A stretch of DNA of 64,000 nt from JAPLSN01 sp964482955 (lineage in GTDB: Bacteria > Spirochaetota > Spirochaetia > Treponematales > UBA12059): NCBI GenBank assembly GCA_964482955.1, contig CAYZZW010000004.1, positions 57,112 to 121,111 of the forward strand, given 5' to 3'. The position numbers and the translations under genes were made by a program. Below, piece after piece: positions 11,401 through 19,009 of this stretch (within the stretch, counting starts at the first letter, position 1; every line of letters begins with the position of its first letter). The notes beneath the pieces were generated by a model. It made no database searches. It was not told the origin of the DNA and worked only from the letters and a program-made list of their open reading frames with translations.

Positions 11401-11485
11401 GGGGCTCGGGCTCTCGCTCGGCCTCGCGGCCGCGACGGCGGCGTTGTCGTGGGCGTTCTTCACGTTCCGGCTCAGGGCGAAATAG
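8462..11485 (+). CDS. Large multi-pass membrane protein, MoxR operon (1007 aa)
   Basis: ATG 8462 was chosen because GGGGAGGA lies just upstream (8451-8458); an in-frame ATG at 8480 is possible. The first 400 residues are soluble and helical. Three hydrophobic segments follow at about residues 405-430, 460-485 and 503-530. A soluble, probably extracytoplasmic region of about 300 residues comes next, then four or five membrane segments in the last 170 residues. No known domain was recognised. The gene sits directly before the MoxR ATPase gene, with 9 bases between them. A membrane platform on which the ATPase acts is plausible but inferred. Confidence 0.85.
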   Translation: MLKGFTMELVTAEAAFSRRYAKTASREIRRAERALHALLAPLARKAKGEAVRTPLKYRPGGKPTLALRGGPLARALSLSVGDDGFVSLSRAAAGARREDADVLRFVFLSDYEGDAANQAPALRLRRIKIALFIALADAVLEEKGGPDDEDNVAVRCMMDALYYRAYESDDGLLAEPSGIRRAAAKFFYRFNTAHSALRAAYSDNLARLAGRMRTEEDFLEAWAGCALFSLNLKRQKAQDVEAFVRKAVAYEEGDPEADRELRARSSGISAFMESNLASAFASTIVADLKAAMATTSGEAYRLYERTLFLFERKSYEDIFGVFRRMIDSGYLSSSRDYFLFYRVFAFSRFEAGYPRPGRASVTDAERAATLNRFTYVSSFMNRLVVAEDAFRGGRGRGRRTLRSRLGSFAAFGLALYAVGLALSLVAALALGKRDPDLLAQTVPWLGKGVDALVRSILALDGAKAGALGWALAVGAVLFLGYLAYWIAGTAARALGRGVSKLRSRNLLFFVGVNALSFLVVFGFASELVHWSREPFVREPILYVTNAESVENTRPDPFMENFILDKGLASRYRLVRASVARLNADVASRKGDPAALDAFLSGFDAYAKILFAVAPNRPGIDDYRPEVFEYDPFLVELVRRWKASGAARDLDLVFMYPFRYARPAAFEGFPALERMTVVGCVDERGPLGLGYLPDRLTLPGGRKTDAKLFFLPDETTGKQILEQIKGLRRAQDMKVEQLRSMNVEYYYDFSPKETAAGQEGDPERDALFSPLNVVAYPVADPVRAGSCNAFVYVLPGGGAARAGIANAGRFGVLALDQAYLTMDSDLDAFLEEDFFAARKPKAEDPVDRGAFVATRVAFAVVAFALFALLSSTTARQRLLMALAGAVALLPAALSLVATNGQPFPGASLPPWFFAGWDGTLAIGAMALATLYYLAQVIGLSKNAQCLVYAWSLAAVSVGTAVAGWFAVVDARALRDFLSSAPGLGLSLGLAAATAALSWAFFTFRLRAK

Positions 11486-11494
11486 GGGGACGGC

Positions 11495-12871
11495 ATGACC
11501 AGGCTCAAGGAATGCGGCGCGCAGATGGTGGCGCTGGCCGACGAGATCGGCAAGGAACTCTTCAACGTCGAGGACACCATCAAGATGGCCGTCCTCACGA
11601 TCTTCGCGTCGCCCGACGGGCGCTATTCGCACTTCCTCCTCGAGGCGCCGCCGGGCATGGGCAAGACGGTGCTCTGCAAGACGATCGCGCGATTCTGCAA
11701 CCTCACCTTCAAGCGCATCCAGCTGACGCCCGACATGCAGCCCGGCGAGATCGTGATGACGCAGGAACTCGAGATGCAGGAAGGCGGCATGCGCACGAAG
11801 CAGGTCTTCGGCCCCGTCTTCACGAACATCCTGCTCGCGGACGAGATCAACCGCACGCCGCCGCGCACGCAGTCGTCCATCCTCCAGCCCATGGCCGAGT
11901 GCGAGACGACCTACGGCGGCAAGACCTATTACCTCGGCCACGAGATGGGCGAACTCGACGCCCTCCGCGGCGACGCGTACAACGAGCGCATCCGGGAACT
12001 CTACGAGACCGGCCCGTGGACGAAGCCCGCGCCCTCCGCGCTCTTCTACGTGTTCGCGACGCAGAACCCGATCGAGAACGAGGGCACCTACCGCCTGCCC
12101 GAGGCGCAGCTCGACCGCTTCCTCTTCAAGATGGACCTCGACTATCCGGAAGAATCGACCGTCCGCGAGATCCTCAAGCGCAAGGCGGCCGTCGGGCAGT
12201 ACCTACGCTCGTACTACGAGGCGATGGCGAAGGAATCGGCCGCGGTCAAGGGCGTCGAGGCCCTGGTCCCGGGCCTGCCGAATCTCGACGACGCGCTCGC
12301 GAAGGCGCAGACCGCCTTCATCGCCGAACTCGAACCGCGTCTTTCTCGGATGTACGACCTGGATCTCCGCGACGAACGCGACGCCGCCTGCGTGCGCGAC
12401 GAGACGAAGAAGCTCGTCTTCGAAAAGCGGGACTTCCTCAAGAAGCTCGAGCGGAAGGGCACGCTCGACCCTGCGAAGGTGATCGACATCAGGCGGAGCA
12501 TGGCGCTCGGCGTCGGCGTGGGAAGCCCGCTCTACTACGAGTACGTGTCCCACGTCATCGAGCGCATCCGCGTGTCCGAGGATTTCGCGATGAAGGTGTC
12601 GCCGCGCGTGTGCGACACGATCCTCTCGGTGGCCAAGGCGCACTGCGTGTTCCGCACCTTCAAGGAAGCCCTGCGCCGCGGCGACGACGCCCTGGACCCG
12701 GACGAGCTCTTCATCGCGAAGGAGGACATCAACGCGTGCGCCCGCAACATGCTGCCGCACCGCGTGTCGCTGAGCTACGAGACGCAGGCCAAGGGCTACA
12801 CGACTCGGCAGCTCGTCGACGACATCCTCCGGAGCGCGAAGAACGACCCGCGCTTCTCCGGCATCGAGTGA
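11495..12871 (+). CDS. MoxR-family AAA+ ATPase
   Basis: A 458-residue AAA+ protein of the MoxR type. Walker A is APPGMGKT (residues 51-58), Walker B is ILLADEINR (Asp116/Glu117), and sensor 1 lies in VFATQNPIENEGTYRLPEAQ (about 186-205). The signature PEAQLDRF that follows is typical of MoxR. It is longer than the usual 320-350 residues because of an insert before sensor 1 and an extra helical region (about 225-330) before the C-terminal lid. MoxR proteins act as chaperone-like remodelling ATPases, usually with a VWA or DUF58 partner. Here the next gene is the candidate partner and the preceding genes encode membrane and exported proteins, the likely substrates or platform. Confidence 0.93.
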   Translation: MTRLKECGAQMVALADEIGKELFNVEDTIKMAVLTIFASPDGRYSHFLLEAPPGMGKTVLCKTIARFCNLTFKRIQLTPDMQPGEIVMTQELEMQEGGMRTKQVFGPVFTNILLADEINRTPPRTQSSILQPMAECETTYGGKTYYLGHEMGELDALRGDAYNERIRELYETGPWTKPAPSALFYVFATQNPIENEGTYRLPEAQLDRFLFKMDLDYPEESTVREILKRKAAVGQYLRSYYEAMAKESAAVKGVEALVPGLPNLDDALAKAQTAFIAELEPRLSRMYDLDLRDERDAACVRDETKKLVFEKRDFLKKLERKGTLDPAKVIDIRRSMALGVGVGSPLYYEYVSHVIERIRVSEDFAMKVSPRVCDTILSVAKAHCVFRTFKEALRRGDDALDPDELFIAKEDINACARNMLPHRVSLSYETQAKGYTTRQLVDDILRSAKNDPRFSGIE

Positions 12872-12878
12872 GGACGCC

Positions 12879-13847
12879 GTGCCCCCACGGACGGTGATCG
12901 ACGCCTACCGCGAGGCGCTCTGGCGGCGGAAGGACGAGCTCGAGACGCGCGCCGTCGAGGCGGAGCTCGCCTTCTACAAGGTGATGCGGAACCTCGTGTT
13001 CGGGACGAACCGCTCGGTGTTCCTCACCACCGCCGGCAAGGACAAGGAGAGCGTCGAGAAGTGGGCGCCGGGCAAGCCCATCACCAAGGTGAACGTGCGC
13101 GCCACCATCGCGGGCTTCCGGCCCGACAACCCGGCGGAGTCCATCGTCATCGACTCGTTCCGCGACGACCGCCGCCTGGCCATCGAGCTCGTGGTGGAGA
13201 ACTCCGAGGCGCTCTACCCGCGCGACCTCGTCGCCGGCGTCGAGGATCCGCTTCGGTCGAAAGCGGCCGTGAGCGCGCTCCTCCAGGCGCTAATTCGCTC
13301 GCTGGCGCGCGACTACGACGCGTCGCTGTCGATCTCGTATTTCCCCGGCGGGGACGGCGATGCCATGCCCGTCGACGCGAAACGCCGCGGCTGCGCGCCG
13401 TTCTCCGGGATGTTCGAGCGTCGGGCGCCGCCGCCCGCGCCGCCCTTGTCCGCCTTCGAGCGCATGAAGCGGAAGCGCGCGCGGCATACGGTCGTGTGCG
13501 TCGTCGCAGACGAGCGCGCCTTCGAGTTCGAGGGCCGGACCGACTTCCTCGAGTCGATGCGGAGCTTTTCGCTCACGAACGACGTGATCTTCTTCGCGCT
13601 GTCCACCGACTACGAGGCGAAGTTCGCGCGCGCGGCCGGCCCGATCGAAGTGGCCACGCCGAAGGGCGTCATTTACGCCGACAGCCGCGAGCGCCGGGCG
13701 GAGGCGGGACGGGCCCTCCGCGAACTGGCCCTCGAATCCTTCGAGCCGCTCATGGCCGCGGGCATGCACGTCTGCCCCGTGCCCGTGGGAGACGCCTGGG
13801 CCGACGCCGTCGTGTCGTTCTTCCGCAATCGCCTCGTCTTGAAGTGA
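12879..13847 (+). CDS. Possible DUF58/VWA-like partner of MoxR (322 aa)
   Basis: GTG start seven bases after the MoxR stop. The protein has no transmembrane segment. Its C-terminal part has a Rossmann-like alternation (HTVVCVVADERAFEF, NDVIFFALS, GVIYADSRERR, MHVCPVPVGDAW), which resembles a VWA fold without a recognisable DxSxS. DUF58 proteins, which contain a VWA-like half, are encoded directly after moxR in many bacteria, and position and length fit. The usual DUF58 GDDxRxIDW-type motif is not obvious, so the family assignment rests mainly on context. It is the last gene of the plus-strand operon. Confidence 0.7.
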   Translation: MPPRTVIDAYREALWRRKDELETRAVEAELAFYKVMRNLVFGTNRSVFLTTAGKDKESVEKWAPGKPITKVNVRATIAGFRPDNPAESIVIDSFRDDRRLAIELVVENSEALYPRDLVAGVEDPLRSKAAVSALLQALIRSLARDYDASLSISYFPGGDGDAMPVDAKRRGCAPFSGMFERRAPPPAPPLSAFERMKRKRARHTVVCVVADERAFEFEGRTDFLESMRSFSLTNDVIFFALSTDYEAKFARAAGPIEVATPKGVIYADSRERRAEAGRALRELALESFEPLMAAGMHVCPVPVGDAWADAVVSFFRNRLVLK

Positions 13848-13857
13848 TCCAGCGATA

Positions 13858-13888
13858 AAAAACGCCCGACCTTCCGGCCGGGCGTTCT
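13858..13888. terminator. Shared terminator hairpin between convergent genes
   Basis: An inverted repeat AACGCCCG / CGGGCGTT (13861-13868 with 13879-13886) sits between two convergent stop codons. Read on the minus strand, the stem is followed by six T residues, so it is a good rho-independent terminator for the VWA gene. On the plus strand the T-tract is poor. Confidence 0.8.
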
Positions 13889-13903
13889 ACGATGTGCGCG
13901 AGA

Positions 13904-15085
13904 TCAGTACAGATCTTTCGGTTTGTCTTCCTCCGCCTTGCGGCGCGCGGTTTCGGCGCGTTCCTCGTCTTCGCGCTTCTTGCGCCTCCAGAAGGCGAGG
14001 ATGAAGAAGACCGCGGCCCCGAGGAGCGCGACGCCGCCCGCGATGCCGAGGACGACGAGCGGGTTCACGGCCTTGCGGTATTCGAACTTCGCGACGCGCG
14101 ACGGGAAGCTTACCTGGTTGTTTTCCGTCGCGAGCTCGAAGCGGAGCGCGTGTTCGCCGTTTTCCAGGGCGTCGGGCAGTTCGACGGTCACGGAGGCGTA
14201 GGCCGTGTCGTTGCCCTTCACGGACAGCTTCGGCTCGGCCACGAAGAGGGCGACGGGAGAACCGCCGTCGATGGCGGTCGTGAGCCGTTCGATCACGACG
14301 TTGCGGGCGTCCGCGTACGTGGACTTGAAACCGAGGGGAACCGACAGCGAGCGGGCGGACGCGCGCCCCAGGCTTTCGGGCACGACGAACTCGATCGCGC
14401 CGCGCACGTCGCCGAGGAGCGCGTCGAGTTCCTCCGCGGTGGCGCCCGGCTTCGCCTCGACGACGGACCCGCCGAGCGGGCCGCCGAGATCCTGCGCCGC
14501 GGTGTCGTCGCCGATGGACAGGAGCAGCACCTTGTAGGCGGCGCTCTTCACGATCGTGTAGGCGTCGAAGGCTTTCGGGTCGTAGACGTCCTTGCCGTAG
14601 TACTTGGAGCCCCACGCCGGGTCGTTCTTGCCGTCGGTCACCCAGAAGATGGTCGTGCGCGGTTTGGGGAGCTTGGCGGCCTTGAGGAGGGCGTCCAGCT
14701 GTTCGAGCATGAGCCCGATGTCCGTGCCTTTTTCGATCGGCTTGATGGCGTCCACGACCGCGAGCGCGCGGGCGCGGTCGGCGGCCGTCGCGACGGCGCC
14801 CTCGAAGGCCTTGTCGACCCGCACGCCGAAGGTGTATATGCACAGCCAGTCGCCGTCCTTGACGGCCTTCCCGATGATGCTGTCGCGGAGGTAGGCGCGC
14901 ATCTCCTCGAACTCGTGCCGCATCGACGTGGAGACGTCGAGGATGACGACGAGGTTCGCGCCGGTCGACGCCGGCTGGGCGCCGGGCGCCGCGCCGGTCT
15001 GGCCCGACTGGCCGCCCGGGGTTTGCGCGGAAAGCGCGGACGCGGAGACGAGGGCGGAGAAAAGCAGGATCGCGCAACGTTTCAT
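13904..15085 (-). CDS. Exported, membrane-anchored VWA-domain protein
   Basis: The start at MKRCAILLFSAL gives a clear signal peptide with likely cleavage after ASALSA (residue 20). Longer in-frame starts upstream would bury it. The VWA domain follows, with an intact MIDAS DVSTS (Asp50, Ser52, Ser54), KGTDIG and a later TDGKND. A beta-rich region comes next, then a single C-terminal transmembrane helix (about 345-370) and a charged cytoplasmic tail rich in Arg, Lys and Glu. The domain is thus displayed outside the membrane. The gene lies tail to tail with the MoxR operon, and VWA proteins are common partners of MoxR systems, so a functional link is plausible but not shown. It uses its own transcription unit. 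Confidence 0.88.
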   Translation of the reverse strand: MKRCAILLFSALVSASALSAQTPGGQSGQTGAAPGAQPASTGANLVVILDVSTSMRHEFEEMRAYLRDSIIGKAVKDGDWLCIYTFGVRVDKAFEGAVATAADRARALAVVDAIKPIEKGTDIGLMLEQLDALLKAAKLPKPRTTIFWVTDGKNDPAWGSKYYGKDVYDPKAFDAYTIVKSAAYKVLLLSIGDDTAAQDLGGPLGGSVVEAKPGATAEELDALLGDVRGAIEFVVPESLGRASARSLSVPLGFKSTYADARNVVIERLTTAIDGGSPVALFVAEPKLSVKGNDTAYASVTVELPDALENGEHALRFELATENNQVSFPSRVAKFEYRKAVNPLVVLGIAGGVALLGAAVFFILAFWRRKKREDEERAETARRKAEEDKPKDLY

Positions 15086-15176
15086 GATCGTGTTCCTCCG
15101 GCCGGCGGACGCGCCGCCGGCCATCAAGGGGGTTTTTTACCGAAGGCCGGAAAACGACGGGGGCTCCATCATCGGG

Positions 15177-16586
15177 TCAAAGCTCGTACGTCTCGCCGTA
15201 CTTGACGACGCGCACGTCCTTGAGGCCCTTGCCCGTGAGGAATTTCTGGAAGGCCGCGATGGCGTCGCTTTCGCCGTGGACCAGGAACACGCGCTTGAGC
15301 TTCGAGAGGTCCATCGTGGACAGCCAGTCCCACGCCTCCTGGTAGTCCGCGTGCGCGCTGAAGGCGTTGATCTGCTCGACGCGCGCGTTCACCTTGAAGA
15401 ACTCGCCGTGGATGCGCACCTCTTTTTCCCCGTCGCGGATGCGGCGCCCGAGCGTGCCGTCCGCCATGTAGCCGACGATCAGGATGGTCGTGTTCGGGTC
15501 CGAGATGTGGTTCTTGAGGTGGTGCTGGATGCGCCCGGCTTCGCACATGCCGTCGGCGGAGATGATGACCGCCGGTCCCTTCAAGTCGTTGATCGCCTTC
15601 GATTCGTCCGCGCTCTGGGTGAAGCGGAGCTGGTTGAAGCCGAAGGGATTCTTGTGGTGCTTGAGGAAGGCGTCGTAGGTCTCCGTGTCGTAGCACTCGG
15701 GGTGGATCTGGAAGATGCTCGTCGCGTTGATCGCCATCGGCGAATCCACGTAGATGGGGATGTTCGGGATCTCCCCGGCCTCGGACAGCAGGTGGAAGTG
15801 GTACACGAGCTCCTGCGTGCGCTCGATGGCGAAGGAGGGGATGATGATCTTGCCGCCGCGCGCGGCCGCGTCCTTCACGATCGCGGCCAGCCTGGACGTG
15901 GCGTCGTCCGCGGATTCGTGGAGGCGGTCGCCGTAGGTGCTTTCGAGCATCACGTAGTCCGCCGCGGGCATGACCTGCGGATCGCGGATGATCGGCTTGT
16001 TCTTGCGGCCAAGGTCCCCGGTGAAGGCGATGCTGACCGTCTTGCCGGACGAATCGCGCACTTCCGCGCGGACCATGGCCGAGCCGAGGATGTGCCCCGC
16101 GTCGAACAGCTCGATGGTGACGCCGTCGCCGATCGGGAGGGGGCGGTTGTACGACACCGTGACGAACTGGCTCGTGGCCTGGATCACGTCCTTCTCGTCG
16201 AAGAGCGGTTTCCACGTGAAGACCTCGCCGCGCTTCTTGGCCTGCTTGGCCAGGTATTCGGCGTCGCGGGCCATGATGTTCGCGCTGTCCATCATGATGA
16301 TGCCCGCCAGGTCGCGCGTGGCGGGCGTGGCGAAGATGTTGCCCGTATAGCCGCGCTTGGCCAGGAGGGGCAGCATGCCGCAGTGGTCGTAGTGCGCGTG
16401 CGTGAGGACGCAGGCTTCGAGCCCCGCCGGATCCTTCACGAGCGCCTGGTTCTTCTTTTCGGCGACTTCGCGCTTCCCCTGGACCGCGCCGCAGTCGATG
16501 AGGAAGCGCCGACCGTCGACGGTCAGGATGTGACGGGAACCGGTCACTTCGCCGGCGCCCCCTTCGGAGTGTAGGTTGATCGACAT
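15177..16586 (-). CDS. Beta-CASP MBL-fold RNA-processing type hydrolase
   Basis: A 469-residue metallo-beta-lactamase fold protein with the zinc motif HAHYDHCG, the central ESTYGDR motif and the beta-CASP signatures SFAIERTQEL, SADGMCEAGRI, FSAHADY and VHGE near the end. This arrangement is that of the YSH1/CPSF73-like family of exported or cytosolic nucleases found in many bacteria, expected to cleave RNA. The start MSINLHSEGGAGEV was chosen because the conserved fold begins there. Alternative upstream starts (TTG 16622, ATG 16607) would add an Arg-rich tail. No good ribosome-binding site is visible for any of them. It is transcribed in the same direction as the cyclase-like gene upstream, with a gap of about 60 bases. 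Confidence 0.92.
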   Translation of the reverse strand: MSINLHSEGGAGEVTGSRHILTVDGRRFLIDCGAVQGKREVAEKKNQALVKDPAGLEACVLTHAHYDHCGMLPLLAKRGYTGNIFATPATRDLAGIIMMDSANIMARDAEYLAKQAKKRGEVFTWKPLFDEKDVIQATSQFVTVSYNRPLPIGDGVTIELFDAGHILGSAMVRAEVRDSSGKTVSIAFTGDLGRKNKPIIRDPQVMPAADYVMLESTYGDRLHESADDATSRLAAIVKDAAARGGKIIIPSFAIERTQELVYHFHLLSEAGEIPNIPIYVDSPMAINATSIFQIHPECYDTETYDAFLKHHKNPFGFNQLRFTQSADESKAINDLKGPAVIISADGMCEAGRIQHHLKNHISDPNTTILIVGYMADGTLGRRIRDGEKEVRIHGEFFKVNARVEQINAFSAHADYQEAWDWLSTMDLSKLKRVFLVHGESDAIAAFQKFLTGKGLKDVRVVKYGETYEL

Positions 16587-16649
16587 GCCGTAAAGGATAC
16601 GCCGCATCGGACGGATTCGCAAGCGAGAAGCGAAACGGTCCGCCCCCGT

Positions 16650-18161
16650 TCAGTCGAAGTCCGTCGGTTCCGTTTCGCCCTCGGCGCCGACCTCATCGAG
16701 GGCCGGCACGAGCTCGATGCGGTCTTCGTGGTCTGCGTCCGGCGCGCCCACCCGGTGCAGGTATTCGCGGAGCGCCGCCTCGACGTAGGCGAGGAAGCCG
16801 GGCAGGAGCACTTCGAGGAAGTAGCGCTGCTGTTCGCCGCGCCGGCGCGATTCCTCGTGGTGCGATCGGAGCAGGGCGACGCGGCCCCCGACCCATTCGT
16901 CGTGCCCGTCGAAGGCGTTCGACGCCTTCGCGCCGTTTTCAGGCGCCTTCACCGAGTCCTGCAGGCGCCCGAGCGCCGCGAAGAGCTGGTAGAGCGTCAC
17001 GGACGACTCGATGACCCCGTCGACCCCCGCCTCGTCGCCCCCGCGTTCCTTGACGAGCGAGCGGTACTTCCGCGGCAGGATGAACCTGAAGATGGCCGCC
17101 TTCCGCACCACGATCTCGTGCTCGCGGAAGAGCTCTTCGAACGCGTTGATGACGAGCCGGTTGCCCCGGTAGTAGCGGAACTGCTCGATGATGGGCGGAA
17201 TCCCCTCCTCGCCCTTCGCGAGGCACGCCTCGGCCACGCGCCACGCGTCCTCGGGCAGGTCCGGGTTCGCCTGCACGGACCACGATTCGAACTTGGCCGA
17301 CTTCTTGTCGCTCAGCACCACTTCGCGGTAGGCGAAGAGCTCGTCGCGCTTGATCGTCTGGTAGAAGCCGGAAGCCTTGTTCCGGAAGCTGTGGTGGTAC
17401 TCGGAGACGAGGTTCGTGCGCTCGAGCACGTCCATGAGCCGCTTCGAGATGCGGATTCCGTCCGCCGGCGCCGACGCCTCCATGCGGCGCGCCTCGATGA
17501 CCGGTATGCCGATCACGTCCCACTGCTTGGCGCCGCGCGGACCGAAGCTGCCCACGCACACGTCGCCGAGCGCCGCGCCCACCCGGATGCGCACCTGGAA
17601 CATGCTCGACACGCTGTTCGCGAGCGACATGTTCTCGCGGAGCGAGCGGATGATGAGGAACGCCTGCGACAGCGCCTCGCGCGCGTCGGGGTCCGCGTCC
17701 GGCGGGATGAAATCCACGTCGGCCCGGTTGAAGAGGCGGCACGACTCCTGGATCTCCACGCAGGTCTCGAAGAGCAGCCGCGCGATGAGCGATTCCGATT
17801 GCTCGGGCGACAGGCCGCGGCACAGCGGGTCGATGAATCCGCCGAAGTGGAACAGGATCGAATCGCCGGAGATCTTGTTGAGATAGCCCCCGCGCTTCTT
17901 GAGCACGAGGAGGAACGCCGTGAAGAGCCCGTTCAACAGCCGCTGGTTTTCGCGCGGCGACAGCCACGCCGACACGTACGAATAGTCCACGATGTCCGCG
18001 AACCCGACCCCGACGCACGACACCCCCGGCGCCTCGGGGATGTCCCCGTGGGCCAGCAGGTTTTCCTCGAGCTGTCGGTTCAGGAAGGTTTCGGCGATCC
18101 GGCTCTTGAGCAGATCGCATTCTGAGAGGTCGTCGGCTACGGTCGGTCGCGTTTGTTCCAT
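16650..18161 (-). CDS. Class III adenylate/guanylate cyclase-like protein
   Basis: A soluble 503-residue protein with a class III nucleotidyl cyclase domain in the first half. Metal-binding aspartates lie in VGFADIVDYS (Asp56) and ISGDSILFHFG (Asp100). GAALGDVCVGSFG and QWDVIGIPVIEARRME (Asp215, Arg226) form the substrate-binding end. The domain has a long insert between the two aspartates and the C-terminal motif. At the position where active cyclases carry the transition-state Asn there is Ile222, so activity may be altered or lost. The second half is helical and unassigned. ATG start with AAGGGA ahead of it. A TACAAT box (minus strand, 18191-18196) is a candidate -10. Confidence 0.85.
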   Translation of the reverse strand: MEQTRPTVADDLSECDLLKSRIAETFLNRQLEENLLAHGDIPEAPGVSCVGVGFADIVDYSYVSAWLSPRENQRLLNGLFTAFLLVLKKRGGYLNKISGDSILFHFGGFIDPLCRGLSPEQSESLIARLLFETCVEIQESCRLFNRADVDFIPPDADPDAREALSQAFLIIRSLRENMSLANSVSSMFQVRIRVGAALGDVCVGSFGPRGAKQWDVIGIPVIEARRMEASAPADGIRISKRLMDVLERTNLVSEYHHSFRNKASGFYQTIKRDELFAYREVVLSDKKSAKFESWSVQANPDLPEDAWRVAEACLAKGEEGIPPIIEQFRYYRGNRLVINAFEELFREHEIVVRKAAIFRFILPRKYRSLVKERGGDEAGVDGVIESSVTLYQLFAALGRLQDSVKAPENGAKASNAFDGHDEWVGGRVALLRSHHEESRRRGEQQRYFLEVLLPGFLAYVEAALREYLHRVGAPDADHEDRIELVPALDEVGAEGETEPTDFD

Positions 18162-18613
18162 GATTCCCTTTTTGCCTTCTGTACCCTTCCATTGTAAAAG
18201 AAAACCCCGCGTTCCGGAAGGCCGCGAAGGGAAGGAAAATTCGGTTTCAGGCGCCCCAGCCGCTGGCGCGTTTGTTCGCGCGAAGCGCCAGTCTGGCAGG
18301 TTCGCGCAGGGATGCGCGAACTACACCCGCCGAACGTTTCGCGTTCGGCGATGTCCGGAATCTGCAAGGATGTAGATTCCGGACTAGGGCTCTCCGCTCC
18401 AAGTCCTCGGGGCCTGCTTCGCAGCCCCTCCGGGCTTTACGCTTCGATCCTTGGCGCAGTCCCGGTACTGGCATTCGACTTTTTCGTTCATTCCGTGAAC
18501 AACTTTTGGGCGAAAATCTGGTATTTCGCACAAAACGGGTTATACTGATACCCATGGCGCCACCGGCAAGCCGGGTCGGCGCATTCGAACGTGGAAACAA
18601 GTGGAGGTACGAT
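18162..18613. repeat. Palindrome-rich spacer with modular repeat element, locus A
   Basis: No gene was found here. On the plus strand several perfect hairpins follow one another: TTCGCGCA/TGCGCGAA (18301-18320), CGCCGAACG/CGTTCGGCG (18328-18350) and an 11-bp stem (18353-18363 with 18374-18384). Then comes repeat module 1 (18386-18413, containing GCTCCAAGTCCTCG), a small GC hairpin, and module 2 (18431-18457, starting CGGGCTTTACGCTTC). The same module order recurs at 20765-20916 (minus strand) and 55182-55332. A TATACT box at 18541-18546 may be the -10 of the lipoprotein gene. Confidence 0.75.
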
Positions 18614-18991
18614 ATGAAGCGGTCTCTCTGGCTCTTCGCCGCCGTGGCGCTGTTCCTGACCTTGGGCGGCTGCGTGCTGCCGGATTATTTCTTGGAGTTT
18701 TATCTGGCAGATCCCTATGAAACGACAACTTCAGGCACGGTCGCCGTTAATTTCCATATGGAAAACACCGGTTCAAAAGATATGGAAAAAGCGACATTGA
18801 CCATCAAATTCCTGGCGGACAATGGAGCTGGTACGACATATCAAGACAACGGCATGACCGCTTCGTATGACTTGGCGGTCGGCCAATCCGTCGACAGTAC
18901 GGTTTCAATCCCGCTCGCCAGCATTGATCTCGACCCCGGGTATACGCTTCGCGCGGAAGTCATTGAAGTCGGTTTCAATCCGGCAGAGTAA
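18614..18991 (+). CDS. Small lipoprotein of unknown function, low G+C
   Basis: A 125-residue precursor with a lipoprotein signal peptide: Lys-Arg start, hydrophobic core, lipobox LGGC with Cys at residue 20. The mature part is short and beta-rich, with a motif pattern (VAVNFHMENTGSKDMEKATLTIKF) like an immunoglobulin-like or CARDB-type strand domain. I do not recognise the family. GGAGG lies seven or more bases before the ATG. Codon use is visibly richer in A and T than in its neighbours, which together with the adjacent repeat element suggests recent acquisition. It stands alone, divergent from the cyclase gene. Confidence 0.8.
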   Translation: MKRSLWLFAAVALFLTLGGCVLPDYFLEFYLADPYETTTSGTVAVNFHMENTGSKDMEKATLTIKFLADNGAGTTYQDNGMTASYDLAVGQSVDSTVSIPLASIDLDPGYTLRAEVIEVGFNPAE

Positions 18992-19009
18992 CAAAACTCG
19001 GGCGTCCGC

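Noticed and set aside
7976..11941. Minus-strand open frame of over 1300 codons
   Set aside because: It is antisense to three well-supported plus-strand genes and is His/Arg/Glu/Gly-rich with no motif. Long empty frames are expected at this G+C.
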